Under the pieces are notes generated by a model. It saw only the letters and a program-made list of their open reading frames with translations, did not search any database and had not been told where the DNA came from. This document shows positions 25,924-35,162 of a stretch of DNA of 64,000 nucleotides, piece by piece. The stretch's first letter is position 1, and each line of letters opens with the position of its first letter. A program made the position numbers and the translations under genes. The stretch is from an uncultured Acetatifactor sp. (GTDB lineage Bacteria; Bacillota; Clostridia; Lachnospirales; Lachnospiraceae). The stretch spans positions 17,898-81,897 of the forward strand of contig CAJUSI010000076.1 in NCBI GenBank assembly GCA_910589035.1, given 5' to 3'.

Positions 25924-28600
25924 TCTTGCAAATCACTCCATTCTCATATTTCAAATACGGAACACCCTTAAAAATCTCCTTGTGCACGCCGTTGAAAGAC
26001 CTGCATATCCACTCTTTATAGTCCATTTCTTTTCCAAATCTGTCCGACAGAAATGAAATGATTTCATCAATCCTGCACGAAATCATTTCTATTCCTCTTA
26101 TGACATTATAGCCCAAATAAGAAAGGATACTATTATGCACCAACAGAGTCCTGTACCGTGCCAGAACCCTTTTCATTGCAGAGGCATTTTCCCTGATCCC
26201 TTTTACCAGTACTTCCGGATTGACGTTTAAGTCCCGGGCAATATATTCTATTATCCCGTCACAGCCCAGCGTATTTTTCGAGGTTCTGGTTCTTTTCAGA
26301 CAACAGGACGCATCCAAAAGACTATCCATATATTTATCAAGCCTCGTAAAGTCAATTTCATATGTTCCATCTATGAGATATGCGCATTCGCCCACATTCA
26401 TGTCCAACAATTCTCTGTCCGCATCTGAAAAACCGTATGTCTGACAAATATACCGATCCATTTTGCTTTCAAGCTCCAGCTTATGCAGCTCATTTGTTAT
26501 GTCAAGATGAAACAGCAGAGTTGCAGCTTTGTCAAGTTCACCCGGAATTTCCTCCATAAATACCGAATCATATTCCAGGTTATTGGGTCTGACAGACAAT
26601 ACTTTCCGCTTAAGTTCCACACATTGTCTTGCGTCTTTTTCAAGCATTACGGAAGAATATATATTTCTGTTCACAGGAATCTGACCTATGTATCCTGCCG
26701 CTATGGTAAGCTTTGGCGACATGGTTCTTACAAAATAAGCAGCCAGCCTCGAATTCAGCAACGCCAGATGGGCATAAGTGTCTCCTTTTTTAATTCTGAT
26801 TCCCGGACCTGACGCAATAAATATCTGATGCTCCAATAATATCCTTACATTTAATCCCGCTGTTCCCGTGTCGCTAAAGACCATCTGGGTCTCCGGAAAA
26901 TATTTCACATTTCTCAGAGCGGAGCCCTTCTGTTCCTTAATATACTCTCCCTCCTTTCCCCACTTGACTACACAATCATTCAACCCCTGCCATCTGCAAT
27001 ACCCTCCGCCGTTGCTGACACTTACCCAGTCTTCCTCTCCAAAATGTTCCCAGAAATATCCCACCAATTCTCTGGCATTTCCGGTTGAAGTTCCCTGCAT
27101 AGGAACCGCAATATCTTTATAATGTTCTTCGCAGGCATCCAGGTTTTCCAATATCTTCTTCCCCGACAGATTATAACCGTTATTGCCGTTTATTTCATTC
27201 TGCGCAATTCGAATGTATTCCTTTTCGTCTCCGAGCGCCGTGATTTTCTCTTTTAAAGACATTGTATTCAGATTCAGGATATCAACCCTGTTGTCCTGAA
27301 CTGCCTTTCTCCCCAATATAATCAGAGATACATTTGATTTCTCGCCGCTCAAGTCTTGAAATGCTCCTGAACCTAAATCGATAATTTTATATAACGTATA
27401 CTGTAACGTAAATTTTTCTCTTATTTTTTGGAATGATTTCAAGTGCATCCATGCATTCTGAGTGACTATCCCGCACATTCCCGCAGGATTCAACATATCA
27501 TAAACCGCATCCAAAAAGCATACGCAGGTATCACAATTTGCATCAGGATAATACCTCTTCAAAAAGTCTTTTTGTTCCTGTGCCATACCTTTCATGGTTG
27601 CAAACGGAGGATTTGTCAATATCACATCTGCATTTCCCAGCACATCAGCCATCCCTGTTTCCTGTCCGGACACAATATTTATCCATGCTTTGTAATCCCT
27701 GGACAGGGAGCCGCTGATATTGTCATTTTCTTTTGATCTGTATATATTGGGAGAGATCCGACTCCATATCTCAAAGGAAAAATCTGCATTCCTGCGATTC
27801 AGAACCGCCAATGCGCGGAGCCTGATATTGACAAGCGCAATATGTGTAATTTGATCATCAATATCATATCCGTATAATTTCCCGGCATACTGCATTACCA
27901 ACCCAGGCAGGTTCTCTGTTTTCTCCTTGTCACATGCGTATTCCAGACATTCCGCCAGAAAATTTCCGCCACCTGCACAGGGATCCACTATCTTCGCAGC
28001 TTTCGTTATACTTCCCACATTTTTTATCAAATATTGAATCATATACTTTTCTGTAAAAAACTGTGTACGGCTGTGTCTATTCCCTTCAGTGTATTGATTG
28101 GAATACTGATATGCCCAGGACAAAATACTGTCCAACTCCGGATCATCTTTATAGCATTCGATATAGGAACAAATCTCTTCCATGACTTCTGCATCTATTT
28201 TCGGTACCACTCTCGTTCCCGAAATATCTCCGCAAATAGTCTGATAAATTTGATCAATCAGCGCGTTCCTTCCTAAATAGTGAATGCACAAGCCGCACGC
28301 TATAGCGGAAAGAACATATGTCTTCTGATCCGTTACCGCAATCTCTGCATTCTCTGTTCTTTTATATAAATTTCTCAGCAAAAGTTTTAGCCCTCTCCGC
28401 ACGCCGAATGGTTCATTGCTGGAAGATGCAACAGGACTTTTTTTCCGCGCATCCATGGGCCTTCCGGCATCCTCAGGTATTACCCAGGCATTACCTGCCA
28501 TCCTGGCCCCCTGGATTCTTCCCTCTCTGCACAGTATCTGAATTCGTCTCTTGCTGATATGCCATTTATCTGAAAATTCCTGCACCGATATAAATTTCAT
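25901..28600 (-). CDS. N6-adenine DNA methyltransferase with N-terminal helix-turn-helix
   Basis: An 899-residue protein. Residues 1-45 form an excisionase/MerR-like winged helix (SVQEFSDKWHISKRRIQ), unusual for a methylase. Then come an all-alpha region, motif I (DPCAGGGNF, 206-214) and motif IV (NPPF, 330-333), followed by a long target-recognition region. Upstream there is a 117-base gap to the type III res gene, so it may be read from the same transcript or from its own promoter. The N-terminal domain could give it site specificity or a regulatory role. Confidence 0.8.
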   Translation of the reverse strand: MKFISVQEFSDKWHISKRRIQILCREGRIQGARMAGNAWVIPEDAGRPMDARKKSPVASSSNEPFGVRRGLKLLLRNLYKRTENAEIAVTDQKTYVLSAIACGLCIHYLGRNALIDQIYQTICGDISGTRVVPKIDAEVMEEICSYIECYKDDPELDSILSWAYQYSNQYTEGNRHSRTQFFTEKYMIQYLIKNVGSITKAAKIVDPCAGGGNFLAECLEYACDKEKTENLPGLVMQYAGKLYGYDIDDQITHIALVNIRLRALAVLNRRNADFSFEIWSRISPNIYRSKENDNISGSLSRDYKAWINIVSGQETGMADVLGNADVILTNPPFATMKGMAQEQKDFLKRYYPDANCDTCVCFLDAVYDMLNPAGMCGIVTQNAWMHLKSFQKIREKFTLQYTLYKIIDLGSGAFQDLSGEKSNVSLIILGRKAVQDNRVDILNLNTMSLKEKITALGDEKEYIRIAQNEINGNNGYNLSGKKILENLDACEEHYKDIAVPMQGTSTGNARELVGYFWEHFGEEDWVSVSNGGGYCRWQGLNDCVVKWGKEGEYIKEQKGSALRNVKYFPETQMVFSDTGTAGLNVRILLEHQIFIASGPGIRIKKGDTYAHLALLNSRLAAYFVRTMSPKLTIAAGYIGQIPVNRNIYSSVMLEKDARQCVELKRKVLSVRPNNLEYDSVFMEEIPGELDKAATLLFHLDITNELHKLELESKMDRYICQTYGFSDADRELLDMNVGECAYLIDGTYEIDFTRLDKYMDSLLDASCCLKRTRTSKNTLGCDGIIEYIARDLNVNPEVLVKGIRENASAMKRVLARYRTLLVHNSILSYLGYNVIRGIEMISCRIDEIISFLSDRFGKEMDYKEWICRSFNGVHKEIFKGVPYLKYENGVICKNDFRTAG

Positions 28601-28717
28601 ATCATTCTGCTCCCTTCAGATAGTATTCTAAGTCTTTTCGCGAATAATAGCAAGCTTTTTTTCATCATCCTGCGTCTGTTTTACAGATCTGCCTCGCGAT
28701 TTTTATCATGTTGCATT

Positions 28718-31561
28718 TCAGTTACTCCACGCCTTCTCAATCAGATCCTGATAATCTTCTGCCGCATCACAAAGCACATCCTCTCCACTGATTGCCTTAA
28801 AATGCTGTTTCGCGAAATAAATCTTTACATCCCCGGCTTCCTTCGTATCCACAGGCATCACCGTATTCATTGGCCCTTTCGTACCCATAGCCCCCCTTAT
28901 CTGTGCAACAAAGAAGCCATGCCTCACGCTTCCGTCGCTGAAAGCGATCGCCCAGTCCGGATGGTACTGCCCCGCCGGAGTAGGAATACAGAACTCCTCC
29001 GGAAGCTTCACATATGCGGCAACCTCCCGGCTTTCCTCAAGCTCCCGGACAAACTCTCGCTCCGCTTCTGAAGTATAGACAATATGATCATACAAATGCT
29101 TCTTCGTCTTCATGGCATTGACGTCCAGTCTGCCCTTGAAGATCTCCCGGGTAAACAGCCCCGTATCGTATCTGTCTTCCAGCGCCTTATAAACGATATG
29201 CCGAGTCGCCGCAGCCCTCTTCTCCTGGTTGATAAGTCCTGCGGCCTGAGTCATAAATTCCTCCGGATTGTTATGAAACTGATGAAATACACAGGGAGCG
29301 ATCCCTGTCAGGATCCGGACAACCGCCTTTCTGGTGAGTCCGGTTTCCTCCACGAGCTTCCCCACCAGATTATACTTTATATCGGGCCGCACGCAGGTCT
29401 CGGGCTTTTCATTGGGATCCACACCGGCTTCGGACTTTTCATCTGCTTTCTCGCCTGTCCCGGTTCTTCCGGAAATCCCGGGCACATCAAGCCCGGAATC
29501 CAGTGCCGCAATGGCGTTTTCCACAAGCTCCTCCGTGTCAAAGTCCGCCGTATATATGGTTCTTGTGTTAATACTGTTCCACAGCTCCTGGAACCGGGGC
29601 ATCGCCAGAATCTGCGGATTCACTTTCAGCTCCACATTATTGCTTCTGGCATCCTCGGGAAGCATCTTCTCCATATCATAATCAGGATCCGGCAGCCCGT
29701 TTTCCTCCCCCCGGTGCAGCCTGCTTCCCATGGCCTCCGCAATTTCAGACTGCAATCCCCTGACAAAGCCGTCATAGCTCTCGCCCGCAATCACGGTGAG
29801 CAGATTGACCGCATGGACATCGCCGCCAAGCACGCTCTCATCCATGCGCTCCCCGTCCCTGTTCACACATAGCCGCATCCCCCGCCCTACTTCCTGGCGC
29901 CTGCGGATGTCACTGCCGCTCTCCTTCAATGTACAGATCTGAAATACATTGGGATTATCCCAGCCCTCCTTCAGCGCGGAATGAGAAAAAATAAACCGAA
30001 CCGGTGATTTCTCCGGGCTCAGATCCAGCAGAAGCTCCTTGTTTCTCATTATAAGGTCATAGGCATCCGCATCCTTCGACGAGTCCTCCCTGCACCCGAC
30101 CCTGCTGTTGATCATACGGCCCTTCCGGTCGATTGAGAAGTATCCCGCATGGGTTTTCCCGGCACCGATACTCCGCAGATATCCCCTGTAATCCTTCTCA
30201 TCCGCTCCAAGCGCAAGCCCCCGGATAATATCCCTGTATTCCTGCTCAAAAATATCCGCAAAAAGACCGTTTACCGGCTTTCCGGATGCATCATATTTTC
30301 TGTAATGCGCCACCTCGTCGATGAAGAACAGGGACAGCACCTTGATCCCCCTGGGAAACAGCCGGCGCTCCCTTTCAATATGGGAAAGAATGGTCTCTCG
30401 GATCTGAATCCGCCTGAGCTGTTCTTCTCCCGCCTTCTTTGGCACATCCCCAGCGTATATCTTAATCCCGTTGGCAAAGGTGACGGAATTATCCCGCCCG
30501 TCAATGTCTTCTATCAGAAAGCAGTTCCGGTACTCCTTCAGCCGGCCGGAATGCGTAAACAGGTCAAACCCGATACCAACCCTTTTTGAGACGGTTTTTA
30601 TCCCTGATGCCCTTTTTACACGAAACTGTATGTCCGCTGCCGGCTCTGCCCCGGACAGGTCGATTTCCTCCAGATAGACATAGCTGTCCCCCGCTGCCGC
30701 GCCGGATTGCGAAATCCCCTTTACCGCAATTTTTTTCACAAGCTTCTTATTATATGCTTCCAACGCATCCAGGCGGTATACCATATTATAGATACTGTCG
30801 CTTTTATGAGTGGCCGAATAGCGCAGCGTCATCAGCGGTCGGAATTCCTCCAGGCTCTTTCTGGTCTGCACTCCCTCCACAGACTGGGGTTCATCGATAA
30901 TGACGATGGGATTTGTCCCCGCAATCATGTCGATGGGCCTTCCGGAACGGAATGCATCCTGTCTCATATAGATTCTTCTGGCGTCCTTCCCTTTCGCATT
31001 GAACGCCTGGGCATTGATAATCATCACATGGATGGAACGATCCGAGGCAAACCGGTCTATCTCCCACATCCGGGCGGAATCATAGATAAAGAACCGCACC
31101 TTCCTGCCATATTCCTCCGCAAAATGCTCCCGGGTAATCCGGAAGGCCTTATAGACCCCCTCACGGATTGCAATGCCTGGAACGACCACAATAAATTTAC
31201 TCCAGCCATAATGCTTATTCAGTTCATATATGGTCTTGATATAGGTATAGGTTTTACCCACGCCGGTCTCCATTTCTATGGTCAGATTGTAGGTTCCTTC
31301 CAGCTGGCCGGAGGGCTCGAGCCGGTTCCTCCTCTGAACTGCCCGAATCTGCTCCAGAATAATCCCTTTATCCAGCTCCGGTACAATGGGCTGATTTCCC
31401 CAGACCGCAAAGTCCCGCTCCTCCCTCCGTGACGTCCGATCCGATCCCGTGCCTTCGCTCCTCCTGTACGAGGAAGTCCCATAGGGCTGCCCCGCAAACA
31501 CATCCACCACTGCCTTCGCGGCGTCCGCCTGAAACTTCTGATGCTTAAACTGCAGCTTCAT
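28718..31561 (-). CDS. Type III restriction Res subunit with degenerate endonuclease motif
   Basis: A 947-residue superfamily 2 helicase subunit of a type III restriction system. It has Walker A (METGVGKTY, about 97-105), DEAD-box-like IIDEPQSVEG, a motif III-like LRYSATH and a helicase C-terminal part with RRRQEVGRGMRL. The C-terminal nuclease region has Asp869 (PDWAIAF), but where an ExK triad member is expected it reads VAQIRGA (Gln887-Ile-Arg889). The Glu and Lys needed for cleavage appear lost. It starts 11 bases after mod. It may translocate without cutting. Confidence 0.85.
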   Translation of the reverse strand: MKLQFKHQKFQADAAKAVVDVFAGQPYGTSSYRRSEGTGSDRTSRREERDFAVWGNQPIVPELDKGIILEQIRAVQRRNRLEPSGQLEGTYNLTIEMETGVGKTYTYIKTIYELNKHYGWSKFIVVVPGIAIREGVYKAFRITREHFAEEYGRKVRFFIYDSARMWEIDRFASDRSIHVMIINAQAFNAKGKDARRIYMRQDAFRSGRPIDMIAGTNPIVIIDEPQSVEGVQTRKSLEEFRPLMTLRYSATHKSDSIYNMVYRLDALEAYNKKLVKKIAVKGISQSGAAAGDSYVYLEEIDLSGAEPAADIQFRVKRASGIKTVSKRVGIGFDLFTHSGRLKEYRNCFLIEDIDGRDNSVTFANGIKIYAGDVPKKAGEEQLRRIQIRETILSHIERERRLFPRGIKVLSLFFIDEVAHYRKYDASGKPVNGLFADIFEQEYRDIIRGLALGADEKDYRGYLRSIGAGKTHAGYFSIDRKGRMINSRVGCREDSSKDADAYDLIMRNKELLLDLSPEKSPVRFIFSHSALKEGWDNPNVFQICTLKESGSDIRRRQEVGRGMRLCVNRDGERMDESVLGGDVHAVNLLTVIAGESYDGFVRGLQSEIAEAMGSRLHRGEENGLPDPDYDMEKMLPEDARSNNVELKVNPQILAMPRFQELWNSINTRTIYTADFDTEELVENAIAALDSGLDVPGISGRTGTGEKADEKSEAGVDPNEKPETCVRPDIKYNLVGKLVEETGLTRKAVVRILTGIAPCVFHQFHNNPEEFMTQAAGLINQEKRAAATRHIVYKALEDRYDTGLFTREIFKGRLDVNAMKTKKHLYDHIVYTSEAEREFVRELEESREVAAYVKLPEEFCIPTPAGQYHPDWAIAFSDGSVRHGFFVAQIRGAMGTKGPMNTVMPVDTKEAGDVKIYFAKQHFKAISGEDVLCDAAEDYQDLIEKAWSN

Positions 31562-31572
31562 AGCCGCCCCTC

Positions 31573-33489
31573 CTAAATCACTTTTACGCTTGTATCCGGC
31601 GCCCTCAGCTTAAAGATTTCTTCCGCATTCATTTTGAAGCAGCTGTCCGCAAAGCAGCTGTCTCGAAATACGGCCCTCCGCGGCCTGCGGGCAGCTATTG
31701 CTTCTATTGCCTCTTCTGTAAGATTCTCCTGAAAGCAGGCGATCAGTTCCCCCTCATTGTAATTATGAATGGTACAGTCCCCCGCCTTTTCGGCTCTGTA
31801 AGGCAATGACAGGGGCAATCCCCATTCCGTCAGACATCCGAATAACAAATCCAGCTCCGAGCGGTCCTCCCTTAGATTGGACTCCAGCATTGCCACAAGC
31901 GGCTGGGTGTACTCGTCTGCGGTATAGTATTCCTCCTTCCTGTTGCCTGTATCAACGCAGAACGACCTGAATCCATAATCGATATCGACGTTGGTTTCCT
32001 TCCGGATCTTCCTTCCCGCTCTCTTTATTCTCTCCCGGCCTATTTCACAGATATCCGTATAGTTATTCTTATAAGCCTCGGATTTCCCGGCGCATTTCTC
32101 CGGCATCTGTATTAATATGAACTTTCTTCGTCCCTGGTCCTCCGCATTCAGCTGCAAAAGCGCATGAGCCGTGGTTGCCGATCCTGAGAAAAAGTCAAGA
32201 ACCGTATCCCCATCCTTCACATTTGCTATCCTGAGGATCGCTTTGAGCAATTCTATGGGCTTCGGATTGCTGAAGATATTCTTCACCCCAAACAAATCCG
32301 TCATGCAGTCATTTGCCCCCTGGTTGTGTCCGAACTGCTCATGGGGCCACCAGTTTGTGGCGCACTGTCCTTCGTTCTCCCTCTCAGACTGATAATATTT
32401 CTTCCTGGGCATCCCGTCCCCGCCCCTGGGGAAATAGATCCTGCCCTCCTCCAGATATTTCTGATAGGTGGCCTCGTCCCCCATCCATTCTTCCTCCAGT
32501 ATCTTCCCCGTAGGAGTCACGATTCTGTACCTGCTGCCGCTCTGGTCCGAGCCGGTTTTCCACGGCTTGCTCGCCCAGGGCCCCCTGGGATCCTGATCCG
32601 CATTGGTAAAGGACGCCGTCAGCTCCAGCTTCCCCACCCCCGCTTTCTTCAGAAAAGCGCTGTCCTTCGCGTATACCAGGATATGCTCCGCCACGATTCC
32701 CAGCATCTTCGTCTTGTCGTTGGGCTGGTTGTGCCTTCTTCTCCAGTGAATATGGCCTTCAAAATTCTGCCTGCCGAACACTTCATTGCAGATCAATTTC
32801 AGATTTTCCACCTCGTTGTCATCGATGCTGATAAAGATCACACCGTCCCGGGACAGCAGATTTCTGGCCAGCAGCAGCCTGGAGAACATCATGGAGCACC
32901 ATCTTGAGTGAAAACGCCCGTCGGTTTCCGGATTTGCCGTCATCCGTCCGCCTTCCGCCTCAGGCGTTCCTGCATCAGCTTCATGTCCCTGCGCCCTCTC
33001 CGCCCCAGATTCATGCGCACCCGCTCCCCCCGCTTCCATCCGGTACTCCTCTGCGCTGATCTGAAAGGAATCATTGTAAATAAAGTCATTCCCCGTATTA
33101 TAGGGCGGATCGATGTAGATAAGCTTTATCCCTTCCAGATAGCTCTCCTGCAGAAGCTTAAGCGCATCCAGATTATCTCCTTCTATGTAGATATTCTCCG
33201 TGGTATCCCAATTCAGGCTATTCTGTACCTGCGGGCGGAGGGTCTTCCGGATAGGCGTATTTGCGTCTGTCACCGACTGCTTCTTCCCCACCCAGTTCAG
33301 TCCGAAGAATTCCTGCCCCTCCACTGTTTCGCTGCTCAGGAACTGCTTCAGCAGGTCAAAATTTACGCCCTTCTTTATTTCGCCGCTCTCTGCCAGGATC
33401 TCCGTAATGCAGGCTGGAAAATATTCCTGTATGATTTCTATATTTTTATCTACTCTATCACTGGTCTGCATTTTCATTCTGTCAATCAT
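31573..33489 (-). CDS. Type III restriction-modification Mod subunit (N6-adenine methylase)
   Basis: A beta-class adenine methylase of about 638 residues: motif IV DPPYNTG near 127-133, then the target recognition region, then motif I (VLDFFSGSATTAHA near 443). It pairs with Res encoded 11 bases downstream. A hydrophilic Ala/Gly/Glu-rich insertion of about 35 residues (near 152-188) sits between SFQISAEEYR and the NPETDGRFHSRW helix and looks low-complexity. I choose the ATG at 33489, 9 bases after AGGA; an ATG at 33495 is only 3 bases away. Confidence 0.88.
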   Translation of the reverse strand: MIDRMKMQTSDRVDKNIEIIQEYFPACITEILAESGEIKKGVNFDLLKQFLSSETVEGQEFFGLNWVGKKQSVTDANTPIRKTLRPQVQNSLNWDTTENIYIEGDNLDALKLLQESYLEGIKLIYIDPPYNTGNDFIYNDSFQISAEEYRMEAGGAGAHESGAERAQGHEADAGTPEAEGGRMTANPETDGRFHSRWCSMMFSRLLLARNLLSRDGVIFISIDDNEVENLKLICNEVFGRQNFEGHIHWRRRHNQPNDKTKMLGIVAEHILVYAKDSAFLKKAGVGKLELTASFTNADQDPRGPWASKPWKTGSDQSGSRYRIVTPTGKILEEEWMGDEATYQKYLEEGRIYFPRGGDGMPRKKYYQSERENEGQCATNWWPHEQFGHNQGANDCMTDLFGVKNIFSNPKPIELLKAILRIANVKDGDTVLDFFSGSATTAHALLQLNAEDQGRRKFILIQMPEKCAGKSEAYKNNYTDICEIGRERIKRAGRKIRKETNVDIDYGFRSFCVDTGNRKEEYYTADEYTQPLVAMLESNLREDRSELDLLFGCLTEWGLPLSLPYRAEKAGDCTIHNYNEGELIACFQENLTEEAIEAIAARRPRRAVFRDSCFADSCFKMNAEEIFKLRAPDTSVKVI

Positions 33490-33958
33490 TTTCATTTATC
33501 CTTATTATCCCGGTGCTGTCGGACCGGAAGCTCCTTCTGCCAGGAAATCTTTTCCTGCTCTGACCCGAACAAGCGGGAACCAAAATTTTGCCGTTTGGGA
33601 CTGGATTTCGTTATTAAGTGCCTGATGGACTGGATTTTATCGTAAAATGTCGCTCTTTCACTGCACGTCCGATCCACCATTCATCGAAATTCGCCGCCAG
33701 TGTTCCGGTACACTTATAATCGAACCAACAGCACCTCCTATATCGCCATCTGCAGCGTTGTCGTCGGCAGGCGTGTCCGCCGCATCGTCTCCTTCCTCCG
33801 ACTTGCAGAGTGACGATATATTCGGCACTGTTATAGTAAACGACTTTAGTATCTTTCCTTTGACACATTATAGTTATTTCCGATGCTGCTATAACTTCTG
33901 GGCAAAGTAAGAATAATTTTGATGTTTACTATAGTTCAGAAATAAGTATGCCAGCACA
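33490..33958 (-). other. Non-genic stretch with possible decayed reading frame
   Basis: No intact gene can be supported. On the minus strand two overlapping frames look coding-like. One has an ATG near 33868 and starts MCQRKDTKVVYYNSAEY before becoming Arg/Cys-rich. The other, in the +1 frame, encodes an acidic segment (SEEGDDAADTPADDNAADG) and ends in SVPEHWRRISMNGGSDVQ. They could be one small gene split by a frameshift. An 11-base direct repeat GGACTGGATTT occurs at 33599-33609 and 33627-33637. The promoter of mod must lie in this stretch, but I cannot place it. Confidence 0.3.
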
Positions 33959-34876
33959 CTAATACGCCAATACTTCCGATATAAATCTCTCCGCGAATGC
34001 CTTCATCTGGCTGCTGTTGTTTCTGGCCGGTAAATCCAGCTCATATCTCGCGCCTGCATAAAGGGCATTCGGGCTTCCCTCTATTTTCTCGATGATCATA
34101 TACCTGATATCGGAGGGTATTGGATAATACAACACATATAAGCCTGTTCTGAGCCGGTCCCTCAGCAGGGCAAGGCTCTTATATTTCAGAATATCCTGAT
34201 TCAGGTAATTTGTGATCTTCTGGTCCTGAAAAGGGATTCTGGAGTTGGCCGTGTGCTTCTTGAATTCAATCACGGCCGCCGCGCTGTAATCTCTGTCATA
34301 GAGAACCGTATCCGCATCCCCGGGCCAGAAAAACGGCCGCTTTGACAGATACCCTTCCAGAGAGGAGGTGGAATAAATCAACCCTGCGTTTCCTATGGAC
34401 GCGGGCTTTCTGCGCAGCTTCCTTATCTTCTCCTGGATTTCTTCCGCGGTAAAATGAGCAATGGAATCTCTTCCAAGCCTGGACATATCCAGTTCGAGTA
34501 TTTTTTCTCCGCCGGATTCCCATCTCTCCTCCGGCACATCCCGGAAGAGCATATATTTCTGTATCATCTCCTGGCGCTTCAGAAAAAGGTACAGCCGGTT
34601 GGATTTCTCCGTCCCGTCGCATTTGGCAATCAGGTGGAGGAGCTCTTCTTCGCTCTGCTCCGAAATCTCTTCCGAATCACTGATTCTCTTGATCCACACC
34701 TCATCGCATATGCTTTCATTCTCCCAATTCACGAAAAAGTCAAAGGATCCGGCGTATAGCCCATGTTTCTGAAAGGTTGAAGAATCAAACCACTCCTCAG
34801 GGTCGCCGCACAGGCGGTTTACCCGCGCGCTTCTCGATCTGTCCTCTGTCAAAGCCAGTATGGGCTTTCTAAGCAT
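33959..34876 (-). CDS. PD-(D/E)XK nuclease-like protein in the defence island
   Basis: A 305-residue protein with a mostly alpha-helical N-terminal half and a C-terminal half carrying a candidate nuclease core: acidic residues at 187/189 (PGDADTVLYD) and Glu204-Phe-Lys206 in a beta strand (AAVIEFKKH), followed by a helix with Gln218. This pattern fits PD-(D/E)XK nucleases. It has no signal peptide or membrane segment. It lies between the GmrSD-like gene and the type III system on the same strand, about 290 bases downstream of the former. I do not recognise a named family. Confidence 0.6.
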   Translation of the reverse strand: MLRKPILALTEDRSRSARVNRLCGDPEEWFDSSTFQKHGLYAGSFDFFVNWENESICDEVWIKRISDSEEISEQSEEELLHLIAKCDGTEKSNRLYLFLKRQEMIQKYMLFRDVPEERWESGGEKILELDMSRLGRDSIAHFTAEEIQEKIRKLRRKPASIGNAGLIYSTSSLEGYLSKRPFFWPGDADTVLYDRDYSAAAVIEFKKHTANSRIPFQDQKITNYLNQDILKYKSLALLRDRLRTGLYVLYYPIPSDIRYMIIEKIEGSPNALYAGARYELDLPARNNSSQMKAFAERFISEVLAY

Positions 34877-35162
34877 TTGTATCCCCTTCTTTCTTTAGAA
34901 TGCTTCTATCGTTCTACCTGAAGCCTGCCCGCACAAATAAGCAGTTCATCTGACTTACTCATATATCGACTTTCCTCTTCACCCATATCAGCATGATCAG
35001 AACTTTCCGTCAGCAACCTGCCGATCACTTGCAGAACTTACCAATCTGTTAACCTCTTGCTGATGATGCCCAAGCTTCGGATTCATTATTAAAAAAGCTC
35101 CTCATATCCTGTCCATCTCATCATGAAGTAAGGTCTAACCCTCCCGACCCGAATCTTTCTTA

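Noticed and set aside
22445..28600. A DISARM system (methylase plus PLD protein)
   Set aside because: The required DrmA helicase and DUF1998 DrmB genes are absent from the neighbourhood.
23686..28600. A BREX (PglX) assignment for the large methylases
   Set aside because: No PglZ, BrxC or BrxL genes are present; the methylases pair better with the PLD nuclease.
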